Positions 1-10,232 of a stretch of 64,000 nucleotides of DNA are shown here, one piece after another. Location of the stretch: positions 2,232,001 to 2,296,000 of the forward strand of contig JAEUWY010000006.1 of NCBI GenBank assembly GCA_022059125.1, in the 5' to 3' direction. How positions within the stretch are numbered: the first letter of the stretch is position 1; every line of letters starts with the position of its first letter. Both the position numbers and the translations under genes were made by a program. This DNA is from Corynespora cassiicola. Lineage: Eukaryota > Ascomycota > Dothideomycetes > Pleosporales > Corynesporascaceae. The notes beneath the pieces are model-generated. The model had not been told where the DNA came from. It was given only the letters and a program-made list of their open reading frames with translations, and searched no databases.

Positions 1-496
1 CCTGTGACAAGTGCACATCAACAATTGACGCTCGGAACTGCTGGCGAAAGAAAACTGCCTCGGTACATATCTGGCTCAGGGACACACTGTTCCACCCCCA
101 ACCCACTTTCCAAGAGCCTGGAGAGCTTGATTGGTGGCCGCTGTACACGTGAGGGGCATACGTCATACATGTATGCAGGTCGTCGCGCCCGTGACAATCT
201 GGTGGCAAGATTCGCAGGGATTTTCTTGCGCATATACGACAGAAAGCTGTACATGCGTGCCTCATTCCATCCTCAACCGAGCGAATATTTTGACACCAGT
301 GATGTTTCCCGAAAGCAGCCACATACTGCCAAGCCAAATTGGTTGGTTGAGAAGAATGGCCGCAGCGGAGCAGCTGTTCAGCTGACTGCCTGCAGAATAA
401 GCGAGCTGAATCTCTTTTCGACAGTCTTCCGCAACCTTCAATCCAATCATTGCCATCATAGAAGTTGTGGCCACCAATCATGTCATCGTGGCTTCC
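1..496. other. Left edge, no supported gene
   Basis: Open frames exist on both strands but none has recognisable protein content. The stretch may hold the promoter, leader or an unrecognised upstream exon of the zinc-finger gene that follows. Confidence 0.4.
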
Positions 497-1597
497 ATGG
501 TGAGCCGTGGGGGCTATCTGTGTTTGATCGAGTCACTCCGTAGCTTAAGTATCGCCCATGTCGCGTTGACACCTGCCCTCAAACTTATCACTGAAATCCG
601 TGGAAATCCATTGGTTTTGCATGGGCCCTGCAAAGGGCCCGGCGAAAAAGTCAGTTCTCTAGATGCATGTCATCATTTTGCTGACATCATCAGGTTTATC
701 TCACCCCTCAGACTCTTATATCGGCCTGCGTGTCGGGCCGTTTACACCATCTACCAGTACTGCTATGATCATTGCATAACTCGGCCACATCCGAAATCAC
801 TCGACAACGTATATGCCGGCCTTGAACCTCGAAACCACAGTTCAATATTCGATGATGATGTCCCAAAGGAAATACAAGATTGGTGGAAGGATACAATCCT
901 CGAACCCCCAACAATTGGATACAACGTAGTTACAGGCGCCTCAAGGAATGCAAGCTCTCTTCACAACACGTCAATCCCCCAAAGATCATCTCTTACCAGC
1001 CCCCACGACAATTATGCAGCATTCAAGAGGGGAGACCAATCCTGGGACGCTGACTTCATTGGTTTGATAATTCCTCTTCATCTGGGCGACAAAGAAACTA
1101 GCTCTTGCAAAGAAACTAGCTCTTGCAATGGAGATGGCTTTGATTCGACATCGCCATCATCGCCGGGATCAATCAGTGTCGGATCTACTGCGCCGTCTTC
1201 AAAACTTTCTTTTCACCACGAACGCAAGGATGCATCCCCACTGACAACCCCTGGAGAGCAGGGATTTGGTAGCCCTTTCCATTCTACTTCTGTCAAACAG
1301 AGAATTCCGCGAGAAAACATCGTGATTTCTCACAGAAAAATCGAGAAAATACTTGAGAAAGAGGCAAAGCGGGTCATGTGCGGTTCATGTGGCAAATCTC
1401 TCGGCGATCAAAGAGCCCTCGATCGTCACCGAAAGACATCCAAAGCATGTTCGACATTGTATCGCAGCCACACCAAGTCTGCTGAGTTCAATTGTATCTG
1501 CGGCAAACAGTATCCCAGGAAAGATAGCCTTCTTCGCCACCTCAAAAACAGTAAAAGAGTCCGTAACGGAATCTTGCATCAACAAACGTATCCCTAA
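497..1597 (+). CDS. C2H2-type zinc-finger protein (fungal, function unknown)
   Basis: Probable nuclear nucleic-acid-binding protein. The C-terminal quarter holds two zinc-finger-like units: the first has CGSCGKSLGDQRALDRH and then a terminal Cys rather than His; the second reads CICGKQYPRKDSLLRH. The preceding part (about residues 70-280) is Ser/Thr/Pro-rich and low in complexity, as in fungal transcription factors. The first ATG of the open frame is at 497; the frame itself opens earlier without an ATG, and the first 60 residues look atypical, so an intron or a different first exon is possible. The last finger is followed by only a short tail. An 18-bp tandem duplication (1091-1126) repeats KETSSC within the linker. 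No specific target can be inferred. Confidence 0.6.
   Translation: MVSRGGYLCLIESLRSLSIAHVALTPALKLITEIRGNPLVLHGPCKGPGEKVSSLDACHHFADIIRFISPLRLLYRPACRAVYTIYQYCYDHCITRPHPKSLDNVYAGLEPRNHSSIFDDDVPKEIQDWWKDTILEPPTIGYNVVTGASRNASSLHNTSIPQRSSLTSPHDNYAAFKRGDQSWDADFIGLIIPLHLGDKETSSCKETSSCNGDGFDSTSPSSPGSISVGSTAPSSKLSFHHERKDASPLTTPGEQGFGSPFHSTSVKQRIPRENIVISHRKIEKILEKEAKRVMCGSCGKSLGDQRALDRHRKTSKACSTLYRSHTKSAEFNCICGKQYPRKDSLLRHLKNSKRVRNGILHQQTYP
1091..1126 (+). repeat. Two tandem copies of an 18-bp unit in coding sequence
   Basis: Identical adjacent 18-bp units (1091-1108 and 1109-1126) encode KETSSC twice. Because the unit is a multiple of three the frame is kept. Perfect identity suggests a recent slippage duplication. 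Confidence 0.85.
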
Positions 1598-2410
1598 GAA
1601 AGCACAAACATCGAATATGATAACGAAAAAAACCAGTGGTTTAACGAGACAACCTCAAATCCCTTCGATAGCTGCCGTGGAAATCTCGGTTTCTCTGCAT
1701 CAAACATAACTCACTCACGACCGGCAAACATGGCCTTGATTCTGGTACCGTTATACTAGCAAAATGGCCTCGACTATTGGGAAATTTTGCCAGTATAACC
1801 TGCGATGAATCGATTACATTTTTGCTGCCACAAATAACAAACACGAGTTGCAGAGAATGCATGCCCGGATATCGAAGGGATGAAATAATTACAAGACGCA
1901 TCAGCGAAGTCGATGATTCGGATGGAGTTTAGAATGATCGCGGTGGTGGACGAGCGGTGCCATTGGAATGGGTGAGCTCTGTTTCAGGATTTACACATCG
2001 GCTGTTCCAACCTTTCATCAAAACAGCTTGCAAAAACCAGCAAGGTTGTTGATGGCCAGATTTCGCGCATATGCTACAAGGGTTTTCCCGAGTCCCTTTA
2101 TTTGGTGCGCGAGGAATATTCTGGTTTCCCGAAGACGGTGTCGTGCCTGTCAACGGGCTGTCGAATGATTCTGAAACAATATGCCCTGTTCTGTGGAAAT
2201 CGCCTCGAATATTCTTGTGATGAAGCGAACGTTTTTCTGGGCGGTAATATTGGAGCTGTAGTGTCGTCCGCGTAGGACAGGAACAGCCTCAGTTCTTTTC
2301 TTTTGCAAAAATGATGAGGAGCATCCTGGGGAGTCCAGCCTGTAGAGAGTAGGCCAAAGGCTATCTGACAATCATTCCTTCTCATTGAATCAATTTAGTT
2401 TCGTATCTCT
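1598..2410. other. Intergenic, no supported gene
   Basis: Only short overlapping open frames on both strands; none resembles a known family. It separates the zinc-finger gene from an uncertain minus-strand gene and may hold both 3' ends. Confidence 0.4.
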
Positions 2411-2794
2411 TCAAGCTCCAGCCTTGTCCAATCCCTTTCTTAGCGGAACTCGCTTCATCCATGCCAATGTAACCAGCTGTTCCTGCTTCCCTGGCAATTT
2501 AGCGTACCATTTGCAGAGGCCCGCATCTTCTCCTCTACCATTTTCGACTCTGATCTCGCAGCCGGGGTTATGGGCCGGAATCAACGAGATGGCGTCCTCA
2601 TGAAGTCGTTTACAATGCTCTTGGAAGAAGGCGAATGCTTCGGCCCATCCGCAGTATAACACCTCCTTCAGTTCTCCCCTCCATGACTTTCGAGGCCCCG
2701 ATGGTGTGTCTCCAGAGTGGTCCATCAACACAGCCCAGGCAAATTCGGTAGGAATTGATGGCGCAAAAGACGATTGGTCCTGTATCTGTGACAT
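2411..2794 (-). CDS. Hypothetical protein, 127 aa
   Basis: I do not recognise a family. The frame from the ATG at 2794 gives a 127-residue protein of natural amino-acid composition with a Trp/Cys-containing centre (LYCGWAEAFAFFQEHCKRLH) and a basic C-terminus. No signal peptide or membrane segment is visible. It could be a complete small gene or one exon of a larger one; the upstream 24 codons of the same frame start at another ATG (2866) and look less protein-like. Alternative: chance frame. Confidence 0.4.
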   Translation of the reverse strand: MSQIQDQSSFAPSIPTEFAWAVLMDHSGDTPSGPRKSWRGELKEVLYCGWAEAFAFFQEHCKRLHEDAISLIPAHNPGCEIRVENGRGEDAGLCKWYAKLPGKQEQLVTLAWMKRVPLRKGLDKAGA

Positions 2795-4225
2795 TTTGGT
2801 TGACTGCAAAGCTACAACCTGAAGACACGCCCATATATTTATAATTCCAAAACCCTGGAGAATCATATGTTACGATCACATGGTCTCCAAGCCACTGAGT
2901 AGGACCGATATCTTCCAGGTTGGAATTCATCGACGTCACGGGACATCACGTCACTACCCCCCCACACCCCTGCAACTGAAGATCGCGTCCCGCTCAGACC
3001 CGCGAGAATGACACTGGACCTATTGATTCATCGGCATTTATATGGGTCACCTCTTCTACCCACATCATTACCTCGAATTGGTCCGTACCGTTGTGCCTTC
3101 GGAGACCGTGGTACAAACTGACGTCCCAGCTTGCTTCTCATAAGACCAGTCGCTATCAAACCCATCCGCCTTCCAGAATTTGGATACTCAACAGCATATT
3201 CGTTCATCGCTCCGGTTACTCCATGTAAATATTGGAATATGGGTTGCAATCTAGGCTCCCTCCATTGCCTGTGGTCACCATCAGGTTGCTCGTGATATGC
3301 AACCCTTCTGACGAAACGTCTGTGTCTCATTTACAAAACCACTCGCCCGTAGAGTTTTTCATGGAAGTTATTTTAAGGACCAGAGTGAATTTGGGCCGAA
3401 GTGTAGGATACAGATAAGCCATGGATATGGCCAGCGTATAGTTGTTTGCGTGGAGCAAGCGCGACTACGTGTGACCAGCACCCATGTGCTAAAAGTCGAC
3501 ATTCATAATCGTTTGTCTATCTTAATTAGATGTGAAGGAATGGATATCAACTAACACTGATTTCTACCGTAATAGAGCCAGATGATTATCGCAGACAGAT
3601 GCAGCCCCGTGGTCATCTAAACGCTTCCTTCCAAGCATAGAACGAGGGGGATTCTCTGACAGTAGAAGCGCTGTGTAAAACGAAAAGGCAAAATAGAAAA
3701 ACGGCAAGGGCTGGTCATATCAGGAGCATCATTTTTTCAAAAGAACGAACATTGCAACATGAACAAAAGCCGTTTGTTATAGCTTTTGTACTAAAACTCA
3801 GAGATAAAGCGCTAAATGCGGTATGGCTAGGCGAATAACAGGCTGATTCTAATTCATAAGAATGATTATCATGTAATTAAATGGTTGCTATAACACTCTA
3901 ATGCGGTACTATTTGTATGAATACTAGTTAGAGTGCTCTCTACATATTATATCTGTTCTAAATTAGCAACGTTCAATCCCTGAAGTGGATGCTGTCATAA
4001 TTTTACTTGTGTTATACATGAAACAAAATTAATAGTTAAAAGAAACTGGACAGATTAGAGCGACAGATAAGCTAAGAAATGAGGGTGTGAATGTACGTTT
4101 GTGATTCGAGTGTGCACGTGATGGATTTACTGGAGAATTCTCTTTCACTTCCTGCGTACTCATAAGACGAGCACCGGGCCTGGACCTGATCATCTCCGGC
4201 ACTACAACCTCAAATTAGAACACTA
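2795..4225. other. Intergenic, AT-richer, no supported gene
   Basis: From about 3480 to 4130 the composition becomes clearly AT-rich with frequent stops on both strands. No inverted repeat, transposase fragment or RNA gene could be made out. It could be a degraded repeat, but nothing identifies it. Confidence 0.4.
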
Positions 4226-4786
4226 ATGCCAGGAAGCAATCGAACCCATCCAAGACACACAAACAGGGAGTTGCTCAACCCCATACCTGAAGGCCAAGAA
4301 ACCAGCACCATGGAAGTACTTAATCTGAACCAGGCCTTCCAAGAATTCAACGGAGACCACATCCATCCCAGGTCTGCCTATGAAGATCAAGCATTCGACC
4401 CTCACATCTACCAAATTCAAGTCCGTCAGCGAGAGCTCCCTCCCAAGTCGTATGTGCTCATGAAAACCTCGTGGAAATTCCCCGCGGCGAGACCCAAAGT
4501 GTGGCAAGGCAAGCCTCAGCAAGTTTTTGCGGATAATTCGAGGGCCCATGCTGAGATCAGCGGTGTGATCAGTCGAGCGGAATCTCTGGGTCAAAATCCG
4601 ACCAGGCCGGTCGCCAAGAAAAGCAATGGAACTGGGCATACCACCGGAGTCCAGACCTGGGACTGGCAAGGGGACAACATCCCTGTACAAACATTATGGT
4701 GGATTGAAGAGGTCCACGCCAATGAGTCCGAGCGATGGTATCTCCAAGAAGGAGAAGATAAGGAACGTAGAGTAGCCTCGACCTAG
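4226..4786 (+). CDS. Hypothetical protein, 186 aa
   Basis: Single-exon frame from an ATG at 4226. The product is hydrophilic, Gln/Glu/Arg-rich, with tryptophan-containing patches near the C-terminus (TWDWQGDNIPVQTLWWIEE). No signal peptide, membrane segment or known motif. It ends 3 bp from the stop codon of the HET gene on the other strand, so the two are tail-to-tail. A 155-aa frame lies opposite it; the plus-strand product has the more natural composition, which is why I prefer it. Family unknown. Confidence 0.45.
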   Translation: MPGSNRTHPRHTNRELLNPIPEGQETSTMEVLNLNQAFQEFNGDHIHPRSAYEDQAFDPHIYQIQVRQRELPPKSYVLMKTSWKFPAARPKVWQGKPQQVFADNSRAHAEISGVISRAESLGQNPTRPVAKKSNGTGHTTGVQTWDWQGDNIPVQTLWWIEEVHANESERWYLQEGEDKERRVAST

Positions 4787-4789
4787 ACA

Positions 4790-7291
4790 TCATCCAATCA
4801 CCACAGTCCTGAAAAGGGGCTGAGATTCCACCCATCTCTTGAGATACACTCTACCTATGCCAACTCTGCGATATAAATCTTCATCGTTATTACCTGCCTT
4901 CGAGATCATCATAATATTCAAGGAAGGCACATCGTCCCATTGATGCAGTAAACGACCTCCCGGGCTAAAGTAGCTGAGCTCTGCTAGATGTTTGGAAAGC
5001 GCCAGAATTTGATTCTGCGACTTGTATTTCCCGCGGCGAGGCCTTAGCGGCCACGGCTGAAAGTTTAGACGATCCGAGAAGCCTGGCCCCTCTGGGCAGC
5101 CTGGAACATGATGTAGGGCTGCAGTTGAAGAATTGGTGCACCTGCATCCATATAGAGTACTCAGAGGGACATGTGCTGAATGCTCCCCGAGCATATCCGA
5201 CATCAGTGCCGTGCCCGGGTATTGAGATGTGGACAGCGCTAGGAAGAGCGCTTCTGGCTTGAGACTGCTGTTGAACGTCTTTGCGGAGTCACGATCAAGG
5301 TATATTCCACCAGCCACCATACCATTGTTGCTTCGCAACAAAAATGCATTTCGGCCCAGTCTGTTGCCAGTTGAATCATCCTCTTCACAGAGCCAATCCA
5401 ATCGGAATGCTGAGAGCTGTGTGTGAGCCATGATACGGCCGGGTGACGTGGCAAGTCTAATGTCGGCGTTGCTAAAGATCTCGCTTTTCTCGTAACCGGA
5501 AAAAGCACTCTGCCAATATGCAGTATACTCAGGCCATGCGTCAGCAAGTCGATCGTGAAGCTCCCAGTAGGAGCAATCTGCCTGTACGAATTTGGGTGCT
5601 TTGGTTCGTATACAACCATTAAGCCAGGCTAGCGCGATGCCAGTCTGGGTCTGGAAAGGTTGATTGTTCCTGCTGAACATTGACCCGTCTGTTTTGTCTG
5701 GTACTGCGATTTTCAGCTCTGTCCCCGTGCTTCCTGTCGTAACCCTCCCCCAGTATGCAACGCTGCACCCCCTCGGAGTCGCGTCGCGAAAGTGTATATG
5801 CCCAAAACTTGAGATCCAAGACCAGGTTGGGAAGATGCTTGACTCATCAGACTCTCTAGGTCCCTTGATGTAATCGGTCGACTCCCATAATATAGCGCGA
5901 TCAAAATCCGTCCAAGGCAAACCAAAGACTGTATTCTGGCCATACATTCCGTAGAGTAAACCAGTAAAAGCCCGCAGGATATCGCAGTGGTATGTAAGGT
6001 TTCGCTTTGTGTACGCTTCCACCCTCTCCAAATAACACGCTTCATCCATGAAGTTTATGGAAATTTGGGCAGGTCCCTCGGCGCGCACGTCTGCTACCTC
6101 ACCTTGTCTGGAGCGACCGTACACGCCGTAATCGGTGAAGTAAACCATAGCCGTAGATGCTTCAGACTCTTGGTGGGTCCAACCGCGTGTTTGCCAAATG
6201 CTTTGGTCCAAGCAAGCGGCCAAACTTGGCGTGCTTTCAACTATCTCAATGCCACTCGTCTTCAGCTTCTTTTGCACATCTAGTCGCGGCTTGGACACCC
6301 CTGGCAGGCCATAGGTTGCGCCATCTCCTGCCAACCCCACGATTGTGAAATCCGCCTGTCGGTATATAGCACCCATCTGGTTCAACTGGACAGACTTTAT
6401 TTCCCAGCTTTCATCCTGGATGATGCAAAGCCTGTCAACCCACAAATATGGCTGTCGCAGTTTTTTACAGACGATGATGGCGTCAGTGATGGTGCGAGGA
6501 AGGCTGACATTGTCGAGGCTTCCTGGGATATTAAGGCTACAAATGTTGGCACGGAGTGTCTGAAACTGGCCGGCAGGCTCGTTGCCCCAGACATAAGACA
6601 GGGCGACAAACCCAGCTCCTTCTGGCAGATGGACAATACATGACTGGACCACATGGATGACCCTCATGTCTTGAAGTGGCATGTTGAGATATGGTAGAAG
6701 GTTATTTTCTCCAGTCGGCGTACATGCAATGGCAGAAATCCAGTCGGAGAGGAAATTCCAGCGCACATGGTGATCGAGTACCAAGTTTAGTCGGGAGTGG
6801 CAAGAAGATGGCCGTGGCCCTGGCCCCGGCCCTGGCGAGTCCGGCCGAATATAGAGATACTTATTCATAGGCCCCAGACGACACGAGTCACCGTCAGCCT
6901 CAGGCAAAGCCAACGAGAAGGACCCGCCCCGTCTCATGAGGCCGATGTGGTTCTTCGTGTATCGACAGTGGTCCTCGAGGCAACGTGCAACATAGCGACA
7001 GAAGCGACAGGTGGACTTGGTCGCATGAAAAGGATCGATGCCAATGACTAGCTCTCCACGATGCACATGGCGGTGGTTGTTCCGACATAGTAGGAGGTGT
7101 CGCAGACGGGAATGGCGACACTGCTCGCACAGTTCCGGAGAAGGTTCGGGCGCAACCGTGGCGCAATCCCGACAGTGGCCATGGAAGAGCCTGTGCTTTG
7201 AGGCGTCGTCAAGGGCGTCGAGGCCATGCCTGGCGGACAGGAGGGTGACAGGCTGCACAGAGCACAGGTTGCATGAGGATGCCGGGTCCAT
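4790..7291 (-). CDS. HET-domain protein with Cys-rich N-terminus
   Basis: Member of the heterokaryon-incompatibility (HET, PF06985) family, whose characterised members act in fungal non-self recognition and cell death. All three core HET blocks are present: LSYVWG (about 231-236), LWVDRLCIIQDE (about 283-294) and RGWTHQE (about 369-375). The first 110 residues contain a series of CxxC pairs (CNLC, CRDC, CEQC, CRFC), suggesting a zinc-binding module. The remaining 450 residues have no motif I recognise. The start is taken at 7291 (MDPASSCNLC), just before the Cys-rich module; the frame continues upstream to an ATG at 7534, but that stretch is low-complexity and would nearly touch the divergent DUF3431 gene. 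Single exon, 833 aa. Partner or allelic specificity cannot be told from sequence. Confidence 0.85.
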   Translation of the reverse strand: MDPASSCNLCSVQPVTLLSARHGLDALDDASKHRLFHGHCRDCATVAPEPSPELCEQCRHSRLRHLLLCRNNHRHVHRGELVIGIDPFHATKSTCRFCRYVARCLEDHCRYTKNHIGLMRRGGSFSLALPEADGDSCRLGPMNKYLYIRPDSPGPGPGPRPSSCHSRLNLVLDHHVRWNFLSDWISAIACTPTGENNLLPYLNMPLQDMRVIHVVQSCIVHLPEGAGFVALSYVWGNEPAGQFQTLRANICSLNIPGSLDNVSLPRTITDAIIVCKKLRQPYLWVDRLCIIQDESWEIKSVQLNQMGAIYRQADFTIVGLAGDGATYGLPGVSKPRLDVQKKLKTSGIEIVESTPSLAACLDQSIWQTRGWTHQESEASTAMVYFTDYGVYGRSRQGEVADVRAEGPAQISINFMDEACYLERVEAYTKRNLTYHCDILRAFTGLLYGMYGQNTVFGLPWTDFDRAILWESTDYIKGPRESDESSIFPTWSWISSFGHIHFRDATPRGCSVAYWGRVTTGSTGTELKIAVPDKTDGSMFSRNNQPFQTQTGIALAWLNGCIRTKAPKFVQADCSYWELHDRLADAWPEYTAYWQSAFSGYEKSEIFSNADIRLATSPGRIMAHTQLSAFRLDWLCEEDDSTGNRLGRNAFLLRSNNGMVAGGIYLDRDSAKTFNSSLKPEALFLALSTSQYPGTALMSDMLGEHSAHVPLSTLYGCRCTNSSTAALHHVPGCPEGPGFSDRLNFQPWPLRPRRGKYKSQNQILALSKHLAELSYFSPGGRLLHQWDDVPSLNIMMISKAGNNDEDLYRRVGIGRVYLKRWVESQPLFRTVVIG

Positions 7292-7585
7292 GGTGGGCCG
7301 GGCGGAATCAAAGGGACATGGGATCGGGCCGGTGGGCGTGCGGTATCGATAAGAGAGCAAGTCCAGCGCGCTGAAACAGGGGATGCGGAGAGACGCACGG
7401 CCGCTCTCGTCTGGCCTCCCTCCCATGGCCCGGGTCTCCTGGAATCCCTTCACCTCACAAAAGAACACTGTCATCGCAGGTACGTGGCTGGATCGCGGTC
7501 TCTGTCTTCGTTCATTTCCACCATCGCCTTCCATCGCCCCCAAGGCCCGCCTTGTTTCTTTGGACCGTCTAGCCTCGTTGGGAAC

Positions 7586-8497
7586 ATGCTAGCAAGGAGA
7601 AAAACCGAGGTCGCCGCGTTAGCTATCTTCTTGGTCATTGCCCTCGTCTTTCTTAGCACGCAATTTGGGGTGCTCCACGAGATCGCACCGACATGGAATT
7701 TCGGACAGGGCCAATCTGAAACAAAGCCCACAGGACGGCATCCGTATGTCAGACCGGATCCCTTCCCTTGGCACCCCCCGAAACCAAAATACGCGAACTC
7801 GACCCCCCCGGGCCTTGCGCCGGATCGTCTGGTCTTCATGGCAAAGATTGAGAACGACGGCAGAGCATGGTTCCCGGCCGAGAGCCTGCCAGATTGGCAA
7901 ACGGCAATTCACCCCGTGGACAGCAGCTTTGCACGCCTGCACCCCGGCGCCCAAACCATCGACAGAGGGCGGGTGGCGAGCGCATATCTCAAGTACATTA
8001 TCGAAGAGTACCACAATCTGCCCAAGACTACCGTCTTCATGAACCCCACGCAGACTAGCCAACCGTCGTACGACAAGCTGCAGGCCCTCCAAGACCTCAA
8101 CGTAGACTTCATCCAGTCGTCGGGCTTTGCCAATCTCCGTTGCATGGCGCAGACGGGATGCCAGCATCGCATTCTTCCCATGAGAAAGCCACCCAACGAG
8201 TTTCGTACGCTCGAGGTGAACATGGCAAAGGCGTGGGACGGCATCTTTGGAAACGATCAAGTGCCCTTGGAGCTGGGCACGCCTTGCTGCTCCGAGTTTG
8301 CCGTGAGCAGAGACCAGATTCAGAAGAGGAAGGTGGACGAGTATGAGCGGTACTGGGAGTGGTTGAACAAGACCATCATGGATGACGACACTGGAGGCAT
8401 GGTGTTTGAGTACCTTTGGCATGTGATTTTTGGCAAGGAGCCAATCTACTGTCCCGAGCTGGAGCAGTGCGAGTGCGATCTCTATGGAAAATGCTGA
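7586..8497 (+). CDS. DUF3431 family type II membrane protein
   Basis: 303-residue protein of the fungal DUF3431 family (biochemical role unknown). A single N-terminal hydrophobic segment (about residues 10-28) after a short basic stretch predicts a signal anchor with a lumenal or extracellular body. Family hallmarks seen: IIEEYHNLPKTTVFMN, GFANLRC, GTPCCSEFAVSRDQI and VFEYLWHVIFGKEPIYCP, plus a Cys-rich tail (CPELEQCECDLYGKC). The start is the first ATG (7586), directly before the membrane anchor. Single exon. It is divergent from the HET gene with about 290 bp between start codons, so they probably share a promoter region. Confidence 0.88.
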   Translation: MLARRKTEVAALAIFLVIALVFLSTQFGVLHEIAPTWNFGQGQSETKPTGRHPYVRPDPFPWHPPKPKYANSTPPGLAPDRLVFMAKIENDGRAWFPAESLPDWQTAIHPVDSSFARLHPGAQTIDRGRVASAYLKYIIEEYHNLPKTTVFMNPTQTSQPSYDKLQALQDLNVDFIQSSGFANLRCMAQTGCQHRILPMRKPPNEFRTLEVNMAKAWDGIFGNDQVPLELGTPCCSEFAVSRDQIQKRKVDEYERYWEWLNKTIMDDDTGGMVFEYLWHVIFGKEPIYCPELEQCECDLYGKC

Positions 8498-10232
8498 AGG
8501 GTCATGGTTGGCGTTCAGGAGGCTTCTTGGGCAATGGGTCCGGCTCCGCTTGATTTTTTTTTCTTGCTCTTTTTTCTCTCTTCTTCTCAAAGTTTGGTGG
8601 TCAGGCCCCTTCATTTGCATGGCTGTACTATATAATGTCAAAACGGGTCAGATACCCTGCATGGTCTCGTCGACGCGAGGAGCATCGTCTGCCCCTAGCC
8701 AGAGCTAATATACTCTTCAACGCTAGTCTTCTCCAGCCGGCACATGTCTTCCCCATAAAAATGCCTATATTGTATGACACCATGCCCTACACGGAAGCCA
8801 AGCATCTTTGAGCTATAAGTATCTGCCTGGACAGCCTCGAGACATACACAAGGCTGGCTGGTCCTGTCGCAGGGCTAGCCCTGTGACCCGCTCTCACGTG
8901 ATGCCCCACAGGTCCAAGTGCGCCGGAACACGAGCCATGGTGGCTGAGCGTCCCATATCAATACCTCAATGCACGCTGCATCTCATCCCATGCAGCACGC
9001 GATCCCCCAAGCAGCCTCACAGGCGGACAGGAATGCATCCTACCCAAGTGCTCTTGTACTAACCCACGAATCGGCGTCTCAGGCCGCCCAGAAGCCGAAA
9101 CGATCGTTTCCCGTCTCCCGCCTGCCGCCTCCCGTGGGCCTCCCATCCACCTGCCGGTATACCACGACCCAGCCAAGTGCATCACTTCATGCCCATTTCC
9201 CCGCAGTATGACCGCATGATAGGCAAGAGCAAGCATGACTTTCTCATCAGCCTGAATCCTCGTGTCGGCCAACTGAGGTCCGCGCACCCACACAACGGGC
9301 GGCCGCTAGCCACTGTGCTCTGACGCCTGCTCTCTGGCTTTTCCTCGACCTTCCAGCGTCGTCCCTCGCTCGCGTTGCTAAATATACCACGCCCCGTATT
9401 CACATCAGTCAATTCATCGATTACGGCGGCGATATACATCTCAGTGCCTAGCGCATTGCCCATTGTCCATGCTTTCGCGCCCGTGAGCGCCTGCACCGCC
9501 TCCGACTACTTTGGACCAACGCGACGCGTCTCCGGTTTTTCTCCTCTCCCTCCTCCCCTTCGCCCCCTTCCGTGCCCTTCCTTGACTTCCCAGCATCTCC
9601 GAGCGCCGTGGTAACCCTATTTGCCAACGCCATCACATCCACGCCCTCCGTCGCAAGCCAGCCCGATTCGCGACATAGAGAAGGGCCAGATTCCGCAAGC
9701 CAATATTTGAACAGAACGGGGGGCTGCTCCAGTGACTTCATTGCTACTTTCTTTTTTCCCTCTCCCTGTCTCTCGCTTTCTCTCTCTCTCTCTCTCTCTC
9801 CTGATAATCCTCTGACCACTTTCCCTTTTCGATAATTCTACACGCGACCCTTTTTCGGCTCTATTCTTTCCATCGACAAACCCCTGCGGACCGAAAGGCT
9901 TGCCGTGCTGCAGCGACAAACCCGTGGAGACCAACCCTCACAGCCCCATCCTTCTCGTCGCACCACTTATTCTTGACTCGCAGCCAACACCAGCGACGAA
10001 TAATTGAAGGACTGCTAGCGTGCGCCATTCGGAGCTTAAGGAGTCTTAACTCTCTCACCATTCGGGTGCTCAGTCTTCGTCCAATTTACGTTCATCGTTC
10101 CAGCGTTCCAGCGTTCCAGCGATTCAGAATACAGACCATCACCAATCATTACGAATTGACATCCCGGATCCCATCTGCAACTAGACGCTCACCAAGCCCT
10201 CACTGCCTAGACGCACATTTACATCTTGCACA
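8498..10232. other. Intergenic / long 5' leader with pyrimidine tracts
   Basis: No gene seen. The right half (about 9530-10230) is rich in C and T with a (CT)n run near 9772-9800, the usual look of promoter and 5' leader DNA in filamentous ascomycetes, probably belonging to the gene at 10233. Open frames here are low-complexity and non-conserved. Confidence 0.5.
9772..9800 (+). repeat. CT dinucleotide tract
   Basis: Simple (CT)n microsatellite upstream of the gene at 10233. Pyrimidine tracts of this type are common in core promoters of filamentous fungi; a regulatory role is inference only. Confidence 0.7.

Noticed and set aside
7619..8641. 340-codon minus-strand frame opposite the DUF3431 gene
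   Set aside because: The plus-strand protein has clear family motifs; the opposite frame is a shadow with no family resemblance.
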